Of a stretch of DNA of 8,171 nucleotides, positions 1-6,534 are shown in pieces. The stretch comes from Bacteriovoracales bacterium (GTDB taxonomy: Bacteria > Bdellovibrionota > Bacteriovoracia > Bacteriovoracales > Bacteriovoracaceae), in the NCBI GenBank assembly GCA_007117175.1, contig SKGZ01000020.1, positions 1 through 8,171 on the forward strand, in the 5' to 3' direction. Position numbers and translations under genes: made by a program. Below the pieces are notes generated by a model. The model was given only the letters and a program-made list of their open reading frames with translations. It ran no database searches and was not told the origin of the DNA. Every line of letters starts with the position of its first letter. The first letter of the stretch is position 1.

Positions 1-643
1 AAATCTCTCCCCCCACATCTACCAGATGATTTTCTAGCCCGCGCTCGGTTAACATGCGAGAAATGAGATCAGAAGCATAGCCTGGAGCCACCGAATTAAA
101 ATTGAGCTGGGTACCAGAGTGCAGCTTGGTTAGCCTTAAAGGATTCTCATGCAATTGAATTTTGTCCATTCCCACTGTCTGCATCACTTTTTGCAATTGC
201 TCCTTAGCAGGAAGCTGTTCTAGAGAGCGATGGTCTCCAAAACCCCAGAGTTGATAAAGTGCGCCGCCTGCAGGATCAAAAACACCATTAGTTTCCAGCC
301 AAATCTCTTGGGATTTTTCAATCAATTGAAAAAAGTTTTCACTGATTTCAAACTGCTCATTTTGATCCGCTTGGTTAATGGCCAAAATCAATGAGTCATC
401 GCGATAGGTGGAAAGTTCCCAATCAAAATTTTCAAAAAAAGCTTCAATCTCAGATCGCAAAAATTGGATGGGAATATCTTCAGCTGAAGAGATCTTAATA
501 GAATAGGTGGATCCCATGGTTTTGCCATTGATTTCCCAAATTCTCTCATCTTTTTCAAGGGGGATTTTATGGTAAAGACCAAAGATTGCGCCCGCTAAAA
601 AAAGCAGCACAATGACTCTCTTCATGGCCTGTAAGCCAGTCAT
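1..643 (-). CDS. apbE: ApbE-family FAD:protein FMN transferase (C-terminus beyond left edge)
   Basis: ApbE uses FAD to attach FMN through a phosphoester bond to threonines of target proteins on the outer face of the inner membrane; here the targets should be NqrB and NqrC. The frame is open to the window edge and gives 214 residues of a family usually near 330-350. Visible family motifs are GKTMGSTYSI (40-49), ELSTYRDDS (76-84), DPAGGALYQLWGFG (123-136), LNFNSVAPGYASD (180-192) and LVDVGGEI (207-214). The C-terminal metal-binding and catalytic part lies outside. A hydrophobic stretch at about 10-24 follows MKR and should act as a signal or anchor, but it has no cysteine, so this is not the usual lipoprotein form. 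The ATG at 643 shares one base with the nqrF stop (TAATG). Met7 at 625 is the alternative start and gives a more typical signal sequence; neither has a strong ribosome binding site. Confidence 0.93.
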   Translation of the reverse strand, partial: MTGLQAMKRVIVLLFLAGAIFGLYHKIPLEKDERIWEINGKTMGSTYSIKISSAEDIPIQFLRSEIEAFFENFDWELSTYRDDSLILAINQADQNEQFEISENFFQLIEKSQEIWLETNGVFDPAGGALYQLWGFGDHRSLEQLPAKEQLQKVMQTVGMDKIQLHENPLRLTKLHSGTQLNFNSVAPGYASDLISRMLTERGLENHLVDVGGEI

Positions 644-1863
644 TAGCCACCAAAATCATCAAGTGCAATATTCTCAGGCTCAACACCGATATTGATTAAC
701 ATATCAATCACGGCCTTATTCATCATAGGTGGGCCACAAAGATAGTACTCACAATCTTCTGGAGCTGGGTGATCTTTTAGATAAGAATCATACAAGACCT
801 GATGAATAAACCCTGTTTTACCGGTCCAATTATCTTCAGGCTTGGGCTCAGAAAGGGCCACATGCCAAGTGAAGTTTTCATTCTCTTCTTGAATTTTATC
901 AAAGTCTTCAGTGTAGAACATTTCTCTTAAAGAGCGAGCTCCATACCAAAAGGAAACCTTGCGCTTAGTGTGAATACGCTTAAATTGATCAAAGATATGA
1001 GAGCGCATGGGGGCCATACCTGCTCCACCACCAATAAAGACCATCTCATTGTCAGTTTCTTTGGCAAAGAACTCACCAAAGGGACCAGAAATAGTCACTT
1101 CATCACCTGGCTTTAAGTCAAAAATATAAGAAGACATCTGCCCAGGAGGCGCATCGGGAAGCCTTGGAGGAGGAGTAGCAATACGAACATTGAGCATGAT
1201 GATACCATACTCTTCGGGGTAATTAGCCATAGAGTAGGCTCGCACCACAGGCTCCTTTACCACCGATTTATACTGCCATAAATTATACTGATCCCATTCA
1301 TCGCGATACTCATCTTCGACGATAAAGTTTTTGTAATCGGCTACGTGAGGCGGGGCTTCAATTTGAATAAAACCACCTGCTCTAAAAGGAACAGCTTCTC
1401 CTTCAGGTAACTCCAAAACTAATTCTTTAATAAAGGTTGCCACATTATGATTAGAACGAACCTTACACTTCCACTTTTTCACGCCAAAAACTTCATCGGG
1501 AACCACAATATCCATATTGTCTTTACAAGTGACTTGGCAAGAAAGTCGAACTCCTTCTTTGGCTTCGCGGCGATTAATGTGAGATTCCTCGGTGGAAAGA
1601 ATATCTCCGCCCCCCGATTTGACCACCACTTTACACTGAGCGCAGGTTCCCCCGCCACCACAAGCCGAAGATAAAAATATTTTTTCCCCCGCTAAAACAC
1701 CCAAAAGTTTTCCACCAGCTGGCACTTCAATTTGTTTTTCGCCGTTAATATTAATCTTAATATTTCCAGATGCTACAAGCTTTGAGCGAGCGATCAGAAT
1801 AATTAAAACCAGGGCAAGCACAACTGCGGTGAACATCACCACTGCAATTAAGATTTCGTTCAT
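643..1863 (-). CDS. nqrF: Na+-translocating NADH:quinone reductase subunit F (NADH dehydrogenase, FAD and 2Fe-2S)
   Basis: NqrF is the electron entry subunit of Na+-NQR. It oxidises NADH in the cytoplasm and passes electrons through FAD to a plant-ferredoxin-type [2Fe-2S] cluster. The protein is 406 aa, close to the roughly 408 aa of Vibrio NqrF. Residues about 3-26 form the membrane anchor. The cluster ligands are C68, C74, C77 and C109 (spacing x5, x2, x31). The FAD-binding motif RAYS is at 208-211, followed by SMANYPEE. The NADH-binding part shows [11 protein letters not shown] (278-288) and YLCGPPMM (374-381), and the protein ends in the typical DDFGG. I chose the ATG at 1863: it makes an ATGA overlap with the nqrE stop, sits 9 nt after GGAGG (1873-1877) and leads straight into the anchor. 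An in-frame ATG at 1911 would add 16 residues that overlap nqrE and do not look like the family. Confidence 0.98.
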   Translation of the reverse strand: MNEILIAVVMFTAVVLALVLIILIARSKLVASGNIKININGEKQIEVPAGGKLLGVLAGEKIFLSSACGGGGTCAQCKVVVKSGGGDILSTEESHINRREAKEGVRLSCQVTCKDNMDIVVPDEVFGVKKWKCKVRSNHNVATFIKELVLELPEGEAVPFRAGGFIQIEAPPHVADYKNFIVEDEYRDEWDQYNLWQYKSVVKEPVVRAYSMANYPEEYGIIMLNVRIATPPPRLPDAPPGQMSSYIFDLKPGDEVTISGPFGEFFAKETDNEMVFIGGGAGMAPMRSHIFDQFKRIHTKRKVSFWYGARSLREMFYTEDFDKIQEENENFTWHVALSEPKPEDNWTGKTGFIHQVLYDSYLKDHPAPEDCEYYLCGPPMMNKAVIDMLINIGVEPENIALDDFGG

Positions 1864-2471
1864 AATTGGATTCCTCCAAAACACATAAAGACAATGGCCA
1901 TCAGACCGCAAACCATAAAGGTCGTTCCTAGACCTCTCAGACCATGTGGAATATCACTGTAATTTAAACGCTCACGAACTCCCGCTAAAGCGGCAATGGC
2001 CAGCGCCCAGCCCACTCCAGAGCTAAAACCGTAAACCACACTCTCAGTGAAGGTGTATTCTCTTTCCACCATAAAAAGTGAGCCACCAAAAATAGCACAA
2101 TTCACGGTGATTAATGGTAAGAAAATTCCTAAGGTGTTATAAAGTTTGGGAAAATAACGATCTAAGGCCATCTCTAGAATCTGCACCAAGGCAGCAATCA
2201 CCGCAATATAACTAATCAAACCTAGAAAAGACAAATCGACTTCGGGGTAACCTGCCCAAGCCAAGGCTCCCTCTTTGAGAAAGTAATTATAAAGTAAATT
2301 ATTCACAGGAACAGTGACTGTCATCACCACAATCACTGCCACCCCTAGGCCCAAAGAAGTATCAACCTTTTTAGAAACTGCCACGAAGGTACACATTCCC
2401 AAAAAATAAGTCAGGGCGAGGTTTTCGATGAAAATACCTTGTACAAACATGCTTAAATAATGCTCTAACAT
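1860..2471 (-). CDS. nqrE: Na+-translocating NADH:quinone reductase subunit E (integral membrane)
   Basis: NqrE is an integral membrane subunit that pairs with its homologue NqrD. Together they hold an intramembrane iron-sulfur centre that carries electrons between NqrF and the FMN of NqrC, across the membrane. The 203-aa protein is very hydrophobic, with about six membrane segments. The conserved cysteines are C27 (in LGMCTF) and C125 (in TVNCAIFGG), matching the two metal-ligand cysteines known in Vibrio NqrE. Other family stretches are AVSKKV (31-36), VPVNNL (54-59), [11 protein letters not shown] (98-108) and HGLRGLG near the C-terminus. The loop at about 68-80 seems a few residues longer than the Vibrio protein as I remember it. 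The ATG follows AAGGA (2479-2483) by 7 nt, and this site overlaps the end region of nqrD. The stop overlaps the nqrF start as ATGA. Confidence 0.98.
   Translation of the reverse strand: MLEHYLSMFVQGIFIENLALTYFLGMCTFVAVSKKVDTSLGLGVAVIVVMTVTVPVNNLLYNYFLKEGALAWAGYPEVDLSFLGLISYIAVIAALVQILEMALDRYFPKLYNTLGIFLPLITVNCAIFGGSLFMVEREYTFTESVVYGFSSGVGWALAIAALAGVRERLNYSDIPHGLRGLGTTFMVCGLMAIVFMCFGGIQL
1873..1877 (-). promoter_or_regulatory. nqrF ribosome binding site that decides the start
   Basis: GGAGG on the minus strand lies inside the end of nqrE, 9 nt before the ATG at 1863. It supports the 406-aa form over the longer frame that begins at 1911. Confidence 0.8.
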
Positions 2472-2483
2472 AATGCAGTCCTT

Positions 2484-3101
2484 TTAATTTTCTTCTAATT
2501 GACTAGAGTCAAAACAACGAATCACCCAAATGATAAAACCAATCAAGAAAAAAGCACTGGGGGGTAAAATCATTAAGCCATTACTTTGATACCAGCCACC
2601 ATCTCTAACTAGCTCAAAAAGAGGGTAGCCCATCAGTGTTCCCGAGCCGAAAAGTTCCCTGAAGACACCCACCACAATAAGAATAAAACTATAGCCAAGT
2701 CCATTGCCCAAACCATCTAAAATACTGGCCCAAGGCCCACTTTTCATGGCAAACCCTTCAGTTCTTCCCATGATGATACAATTAGTGATGATTAACCCCA
2801 CATAGACGGCCATACTTTTATAGGTCTCATAGACATAGGCTTTCATCAGCTGCTCAGCAATAATCACCATGGAAGCAATAATTGTCATCTGCACAATAAT
2901 ACGAATACTGCCCGGAACAATATTGCGAATTAAACTCACAAAGAGATTGGAAAAAATTAATACAAAAATCACACCTACACACATCACTAAAACGTTTTCC
3001 ACCTGAACGGTAACCGCAAGAGCTGAGCAAATCCCCAGCATCTGTAGGGCGATAGGATTATTGCGAAAGATGGGATCAAAAATCAGTTCTTTAATTTTCA
3101 T
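2484..3101 (-). CDS. nqrD: Na+-translocating NADH:quinone reductase subunit D (integral membrane)
   Basis: NqrD is the membrane partner of NqrE and supplies the other half of the intramembrane iron-sulfur site. The protein is 205 aa and almost wholly membrane-embedded, with about six predicted segments. The two conserved ligand cysteines are C25 (in [10 protein letters not shown]) and C108 (in [10 protein letters not shown]). In each case the position is four residues lower than in Vibrio NqrD, consistent with a shorter N-terminus and no internal gap. Family signatures include [11 protein letters not shown] (15-25), [10 protein letters not shown] (67-76) and MGRTEGFAM (111-119). The ATG forms an ATGA overlap with the end of nqrC and lies 6 nt after the GGGGA core of a GGGGAAG site (3106-3112). 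A 12-nt gap separates it from nqrE. Confidence 0.98.
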   Translation of the reverse strand: MKIKELIFDPIFRNNPIALQMLGICSALAVTVQVENVLVMCVGVIFVLIFSNLFVSLIRNIVPGSIRIIVQMTIIASMVIIAEQLMKAYVYETYKSMAVYVGLIITNCIIMGRTEGFAMKSGPWASILDGLGNGLGYSFILIVVGVFRELFGSGTLMGYPLFELVRDGGWYQSNGLMILPPSAFFLIGFIIWVIRCFDSSQLEEN

Positions 3102-3883
3102 ATTTCTTCCCCGATGTTTTCATTATCACGTAAGCTAGCCAAATAAACCCCGTAGCCACTTTCTCCTAACCAATACTGCAAGGAATTATCAATTCCATTG
3201 CTGGTAATAGTCGATCCAGAAAGGGCATCAATATGGTGTTCATAACCACTCTGACCAGGCTCCTTGGAAACCTTGGAAACCCTGATCGCTGGTTGCCACT
3301 CTTCATCAAAAACTTTTTTACCAATCCACGATTCCTTCCATTTGGGATTATCCACTTCTCCACCTAAACCTGGAGTTTCTCCGTGAGAGTAATAAGCAAA
3401 GCCCGCGACAGTTTTAGTGTCAGCCTTAAGAGCAAGAAAACCTCTCATTGTCGACCACAATCCTTTAGAGGTAATCGGCAGTATAATTTTATCCAACTCT
3501 GCCTCATCATTCTTCACTAAATACACTTTGGCGTACTTAGGTCGCCTTAAGAGATTACCTACATCTTCACTGTCGGGAATGCGAATGCTCAGTTCAGGAT
3601 CCTTAATTGCCTTTTCCGGATTAAATTCATTGGCATCGATATGATCCATTTCCTCGCCTGTTTCAAAATCCACAAGAATGACTTCAATGTCCTCAAAAAC
3701 TTCATCTATATCAATACCTTCTTGGTACATTCCAGCAGCGCTTAAAATACTCTTTTTCAAATCTAGATCAGCATTCTTTACCTGCATTGGCTTAAACTTC
3801 ACAGCGACACCTGCCACCATAATGGAGCAAACCAAGCACAAGCCTAATGCCACCATAATTGTTTTAATTGGACTCTCAGACAT
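3098..3883 (-). CDS. nqrC: Na+-translocating NADH:quinone reductase subunit C (covalent FMN carrier)
   Basis: NqrC carries a covalently bound FMN on the periplasmic side and relays electrons from the NqrD/E cluster to the FMN of NqrB. The protein is 261 aa, close to the Vibrio length. One N-terminal membrane segment (about 7-29) is followed by a large soluble FMN-binding domain. Family motifs are [11 protein letters not shown] (139-149), [16 protein letters not shown] (167-182) and the flavinylation site [12 protein letters not shown] (219-230), with T225 as the expected FMN attachment residue. The usual motif is SGAT; here alanine is replaced by serine (S224, codon TCG). A perfect 9-bp tandem repeat in the gene encodes VSKVSK (202-207). 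The start overlaps the end of nqrB by 8 nt and follows AAGGA (3893-3897) by 9 nt. Confidence 0.98.
   Translation of the reverse strand: MSESPIKTIMVALGLCLVCSIMVAGVAVKFKPMQVKNADLDLKKSILSAAGMYQEGIDIDEVFEDIEVILVDFETGEEMDHIDANEFNPEKAIKDPELSIRIPDSEDVGNLLRRPKYAKVYLVKNDEAELDKIILPITSKGLWSTMRGFLALKADTKTVAGFAYYSHGETPGLGGEVDNPKWKESWIGKKVFDEEWQPAIRVSKVSKEPGQSGYEHHIDALSGSTITSNGIDNSLQYWLGESGYGVYLASLRDNENIGEEI
3262..3279 (-). repeat. Perfect 9-bp tandem duplication inside nqrC
   Basis: CCTTGGAAA (plus strand) occurs twice head to tail. In frame it encodes the VSKVSK stretch (residues 202-207) of NqrC. The unit is a multiple of three, so the frame is kept. Compared with Vibrio NqrC as I remember it, this region is about three residues longer, which fits one duplicated unit. 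Confidence 0.85.
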
Positions 3884-5075
3884 TGCGGGCCATCCTTCTT
3901 TTTATATTGGAGTTAATGACAAAATAATCAATCAAGGGAGCAAAGGTATTCATAAAGAGAATGGCTAACATCCACCCTTCTGGGTACGCTGGATTTAAGC
4001 ATCTCACAATAATTCCTAGAACCCCAATGAAGAAACCGTAGATCCAGCGACCTGTATTGGTCATTGCCGCACTGACAGGATCAGTGGCCATAAAAACAGC
4101 AGCAAAAGCAAAGCTTCCTAATGCAAACTGCCACATGGGGGAGACATTAAACCAAGGATTGGTTTCACTGCCAATAAAGTTCATCAGCCAAGTCATACTG
4201 ACCATACCAATCAATGTTCCCAGCATCACCCGCCAAGAACCTATTTTAGTGATAATTAAAAAAGCAGCACCAAACAAACAGGCAAGCTTAGAGGTTTCCC
4301 CCATTGAGCCTGGTACTAGGCCAATAAAATTATCCCACCAGCTATATTCCAGAGCTGCAATTCCCCCTTGAGCCACTTGAGAAAGAGCAGTCGCCCCAGA
4401 GTAACCATCTACTGCTGTCCACACCGCATCACCAGAAATCTGCGCAGGATAAGCAAAGAAAAGAAAGACCCGAGCGGTCAGCGCTGGATTTAAAAAGTTT
4501 TTACCAGTTCCACCAAAGATTTCCTTGCCGATGACCACGCCAAAAGAAATTCCTACTGCCACCTGCCAAAGAGGGATATTGGGTGGCAAAGTGAGGGGAA
4601 AAAGCATTCCTGTTACGAGGAATCCTTCGTTAATCTCGTGCTTTCTCACAATACAGAATAAGGCTTCCCACAATCCCCCTACGATATTGGTCACTAAAAA
4701 AACGGGGATAAAATAAAGGGCCCCATAGAGAATATTGGAAATCAAAGACGATGAACTAAAAGCAATGCCTAGTGAACTCATAATATCAGCACGCCAACCT
4801 TGAGGAGCAAACTGGCCACTTTCATAAATCAAATTAGCCTGATAACCAGTGTTGAACATGGCCATAAAGATACAGGGAATTAATGCCACCACCACAAAGA
4901 CCATGGTGCGCTTTAAATCAATACCATCGCGAACGTGGGCAGTATTAGCAGTGACACTGGAAGGAGTAAAAATAAATGTATCCACCGCCTCATAGAGTGG
5001 ATAGAGCTTTTCTAGTTTTCCGCCCTGCTCGAATAGGTGTTTTTGATCTTCAAATAAACGCTCTAAAGCCTTCAT
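3876..5075 (-). CDS. nqrB: Na+-translocating NADH:quinone reductase subunit B (membrane, covalent FMN and riboflavin)
   Basis: NqrB is the largest membrane subunit. It holds a covalent FMN, binds riboflavin and contributes to ubiquinone binding and Na+ translocation. From the ATG at 5075 it is 399 aa with about ten membrane segments, slightly shorter than the roughly 415 aa of Vibrio. The flavinylation motif DGYSGAT is at 223-229, with T229 (codon 4389-4391) the acceptor. Other family stretches are [13 protein letters not shown] (22-34), [10 protein letters not shown] (47-56), [17 protein letters not shown] (188-204) and MATDPVSA (329-336). An in-frame GTG at 5081 would add two residues (401 aa), but it lies only 2 nt after AAGGA (5084-5088). 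The ATG lies 8 nt after it, so I prefer the ATG. The gap from the nqrA stop is then 5 nt. Confidence 0.97.
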   Translation of the reverse strand: MKALERLFEDQKHLFEQGGKLEKLYPLYEAVDTFIFTPSSVTANTAHVRDGIDLKRTMVFVVVALIPCIFMAMFNTGYQANLIYESGQFAPQGWRADIMSSLGIAFSSSSLISNILYGALYFIPVFLVTNIVGGLWEALFCIVRKHEINEGFLVTGMLFPLTLPPNIPLWQVAVGISFGVVIGKEIFGGTGKNFLNPALTARVFLFFAYPAQISGDAVWTAVDGYSGATALSQVAQGGIAALEYSWWDNFIGLVPGSMGETSKLACLFGAAFLIITKIGSWRVMLGTLIGMVSMTWLMNFIGSETNPWFNVSPMWQFALGSFAFAAVFMATDPVSAAMTNTGRWIYGFFIGVLGIIVRCLNPAYPEGWMLAILFMNTFAPLIDYFVINSNIKRRMARNV

Positions 5076-5080
5076 ATTCA

Positions 5081-6433
5081 CTATCCTTCTTTTTCAATAA
5101 TATCTAAGTTCTCTCTTAAGACTGGCCCCAATTCGTTTTTACAAGGATCCACAAATGAGCACAGTGCTAAGTCTTCCTCGTCCAACTCTAGCGCACCTAA
5201 TTGGGTCGCACGCTCTGTATTTTTCATCAAGAGAGCTTGAATGAGATGAGTTGGCAAAATATCTAATGGCATCACTTTCTCAAAAGCACCTGTGGGCACA
5301 ATTGCTCTTAATGAACCGTTGGTATTGGTTGTAAAAGAAAATTTCTTAGCTGGGAAAAGCTTCGATAGAAAAACCGGTTTAAAAGAATACTTATTCAGAC
5401 CCGGTGATTGCCAGCCCAAAAACTCTCTTTCTGTGCCCTCTTTGATTAAGGTCATTTGCCGGTGATAGCGCCCTAAGAAATTAAACTCTTCGCTGGCAGT
5501 TCGACCACCAAAAACTGAGCCAGAGATTAAGCGCGCTTTGTCTTGCTTGAGTTGATCTTTGGCTAAGTCACTTAAGCACGCACCCACTCGAGTCAAAAAG
5601 ATTTTTGGTTCTTTGGCCAAGGGCCCGGCCATGGAGATCATTCGCTCCAAAAGATTTTGCCCTGTTGAGAGCAGATGTCCTAAGGCTACCACGTCTTGCA
5701 GATCCACATGCCACACTCTCTTAGCCTCACTGACTGGACGGATAAAATGAATATGAGTTCCCACATTACCTGCAGGGTGAACCCCACTAAAGTGATGGAG
5801 AGTGCTTCGAGTTAAACCATCTAAAACTTGCTGATCATTAAAACCTTTTTCAGCACAGACATGCACTGGTACTGAAAATAATTTTTCTAAAACTTTTAAA
5901 CCGCGATTAAACTCCTTACCTCTCTTCTCAAGATAAAGTGTCGGCTTAGCAGCCAAAGGTTGAGTGTCCATCATATTCACGAAAATAGCACAAGGGACAT
6001 CCTGCACATGGGGTATTTTAGAAAAAGGACGAGTGCGAAATGAAGTCCACCAACCAGACTCCGCTAAAAGTGCAATCAGCTCTTGCTGATTATAGCTGGA
6101 GAGCTCCGCCCCTTTGTAGCTAGAAAAATCAGCTCTTCGATCTCCTTCATTACTCACAACAACACTTAATAACTTTCTTTTTTCTCCTCGGTGAATGGCC
6201 AAAACTTTTCCATTAGCAGGTGAGACGAATTGAACAGTGTCATTTAATTTGTGTACAAATAAAGGCTGACCAATTTTAACCTCATCCCCTTCTTGCACCA
6301 GCATCTTAGGTTTAAGGCCCAAATAGTCATCGGCCACTAAAGCAAAACGGCTAATGTTGGCATTAAAATTTGTGATTTGTTGTTGAGGCTCTCCCATAAT
6401 TGGCAGATCCATACCCTTCTTGATAGTCACCAT
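5081..6433 (-). CDS. nqrA: Na+-translocating NADH:quinone reductase subunit A
   Basis: NqrA is the peripheral cytoplasmic subunit. It carries no flavin or iron-sulfur cofactor and docks on NqrB, where ubiquinone is reduced. The 450-aa product is close to the usual 446 or so. It opens with the family start [14 protein letters not shown] (1-14). A barrel-sandwich region resembling biotinyl domains follows, with [14 protein letters not shown] (46-59) and [24 protein letters not shown] (70-93 in outline). The middle holds [10 protein letters not shown] (225-234), and the later part holds [12 protein letters not shown] (300-311), [15 protein letters not shown] (380-394) and [11 protein letters not shown] (417-427). 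It is the first gene of the operon. The ATG follows AAGGG (6442-6446) by 8 nt, and the TAG stop lies directly before the nqrB start region. Confidence 0.98.
   Translation of the reverse strand: MVTIKKGMDLPIMGEPQQQITNFNANISRFALVADDYLGLKPKMLVQEGDEVKIGQPLFVHKLNDTVQFVSPANGKVLAIHRGEKRKLLSVVVSNEGDRRADFSSYKGAELSSYNQQELIALLAESGWWTSFRTRPFSKIPHVQDVPCAIFVNMMDTQPLAAKPTLYLEKRGKEFNRGLKVLEKLFSVPVHVCAEKGFNDQQVLDGLTRSTLHHFSGVHPAGNVGTHIHFIRPVSEAKRVWHVDLQDVVALGHLLSTGQNLLERMISMAGPLAKEPKIFLTRVGACLSDLAKDQLKQDKARLISGSVFGGRTASEEFNFLGRYHRQMTLIKEGTEREFLGWQSPGLNKYSFKPVFLSKLFPAKKFSFTTNTNGSLRAIVPTGAFEKVMPLDILPTHLIQALLMKNTERATQLGALELDEEDLALCSFVDPCKNELGPVLRENLDIIEKEG
5084..5088 (-). promoter_or_regulatory. nqrB ribosome binding site that decides the start
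   Basis: AAGGA on the minus strand lies inside the last codons of nqrA. It is 8 nt from the ATG at 5075 but only 2 nt from the GTG at 5081, which makes the ATG the better start. This is an inference from spacing. Confidence 0.7.
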
Positions 6434-6441
6434 GAGTAAAA

Positions 6442-6446
6442 CCCTT
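6442..6446 (-). promoter_or_regulatory. nqrA ribosome binding site
   Basis: AAGGG on the minus strand, 8 nt before the nqrA ATG. It begins only two bases downstream of an inverted repeat in the leader, so folding of that repeat could influence access to it (inference). Confidence 0.7.
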
Positions 6447-6448
6447 AA

Positions 6449-6479
6449 AAGTTAATAAGTTCAAATACGTTATCAACTT
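6449..6479 (-). repeat. Inverted repeat in the nqr leader (10-bp arms, 11-nt spacer)
   Basis: On the plus strand the arms are AAGTTAATAA (6449-6458) and TTATCAACTT (6470-6479), nine of ten positions being complementary. In the minus-strand transcript the odd position becomes a G-U pair, so all ten positions can pair. Arm centres are 21 bp apart, about two helical turns, which would suit a dimeric regulator. It could be an operator, a weak leader hairpin beside the nqrA ribosome binding site, or chance in AT-rich DNA. Confidence 0.45.
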
Positions 6480-6534
6480 ACCAGATATTTGCTTTGAGGA
6501 AAACAATAAATGGACAAAGGTATAACTTCGGATA

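Larger units (their letters stand above)
6434..6534 (-). promoter_or_regulatory. nqr operon leader / presumed promoter region
   Basis: This 101-bp gap between the helicase stop and nqrA is the only non-coding space ahead of the seven-gene operon, so the nqr promoter should lie here or in the helicase 3' end. It is AT-rich. I tested TTGTTT, TTGTCC and TTGATA as -35 elements and found no well-spaced match to TATAAT, so no sigma-70 promoter is called. No GC-rich hairpin with a U-tract follows the helicase gene, so read-through from it is possible. The gap holds an inverted repeat (6449-6479) and the nqrA ribosome binding site. Confidence 0.5.

Noticed and set aside
388..582. A 64-residue minus-strand open frame
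   Set aside because: It lies within apbE in another frame. The apbE frame across the same bases has clear family motifs, so this one is a shadow.
1863..1911. A 16-residue N-terminal extension of nqrF from an upstream ATG
   Set aside because: It overlaps nqrE coding sequence, looks unlike NqrF N-termini, and the ATG at 1863 has a strong GGAGG site at good spacing.
3417..4371. Several plus-strand open frames of 75-104 residues across nqrC and nqrB
   Set aside because: They are antisense to strongly conserved nqr genes, show no family motif, and reflect codon structure on the opposite strand.
643..6433. The operon being rnf (RnfABCDGE) rather than nqr
   Set aside because: NqrA and NqrF are diagnostic: an NqrA-type protein without ferredoxin-type cysteine clusters, and an NADH dehydrogenase subunit with FAD and [2Fe-2S] motifs. 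Gene order A-B-C-D-E-F also matches nqr.
6434..6534. A sigma-70 promoter and a helicase terminator in the intergenic gap
   Set aside because: No -35/-10 pair with acceptable spacing and no GC-rich hairpin with a U-tract could be found, so neither is called as a defined site.
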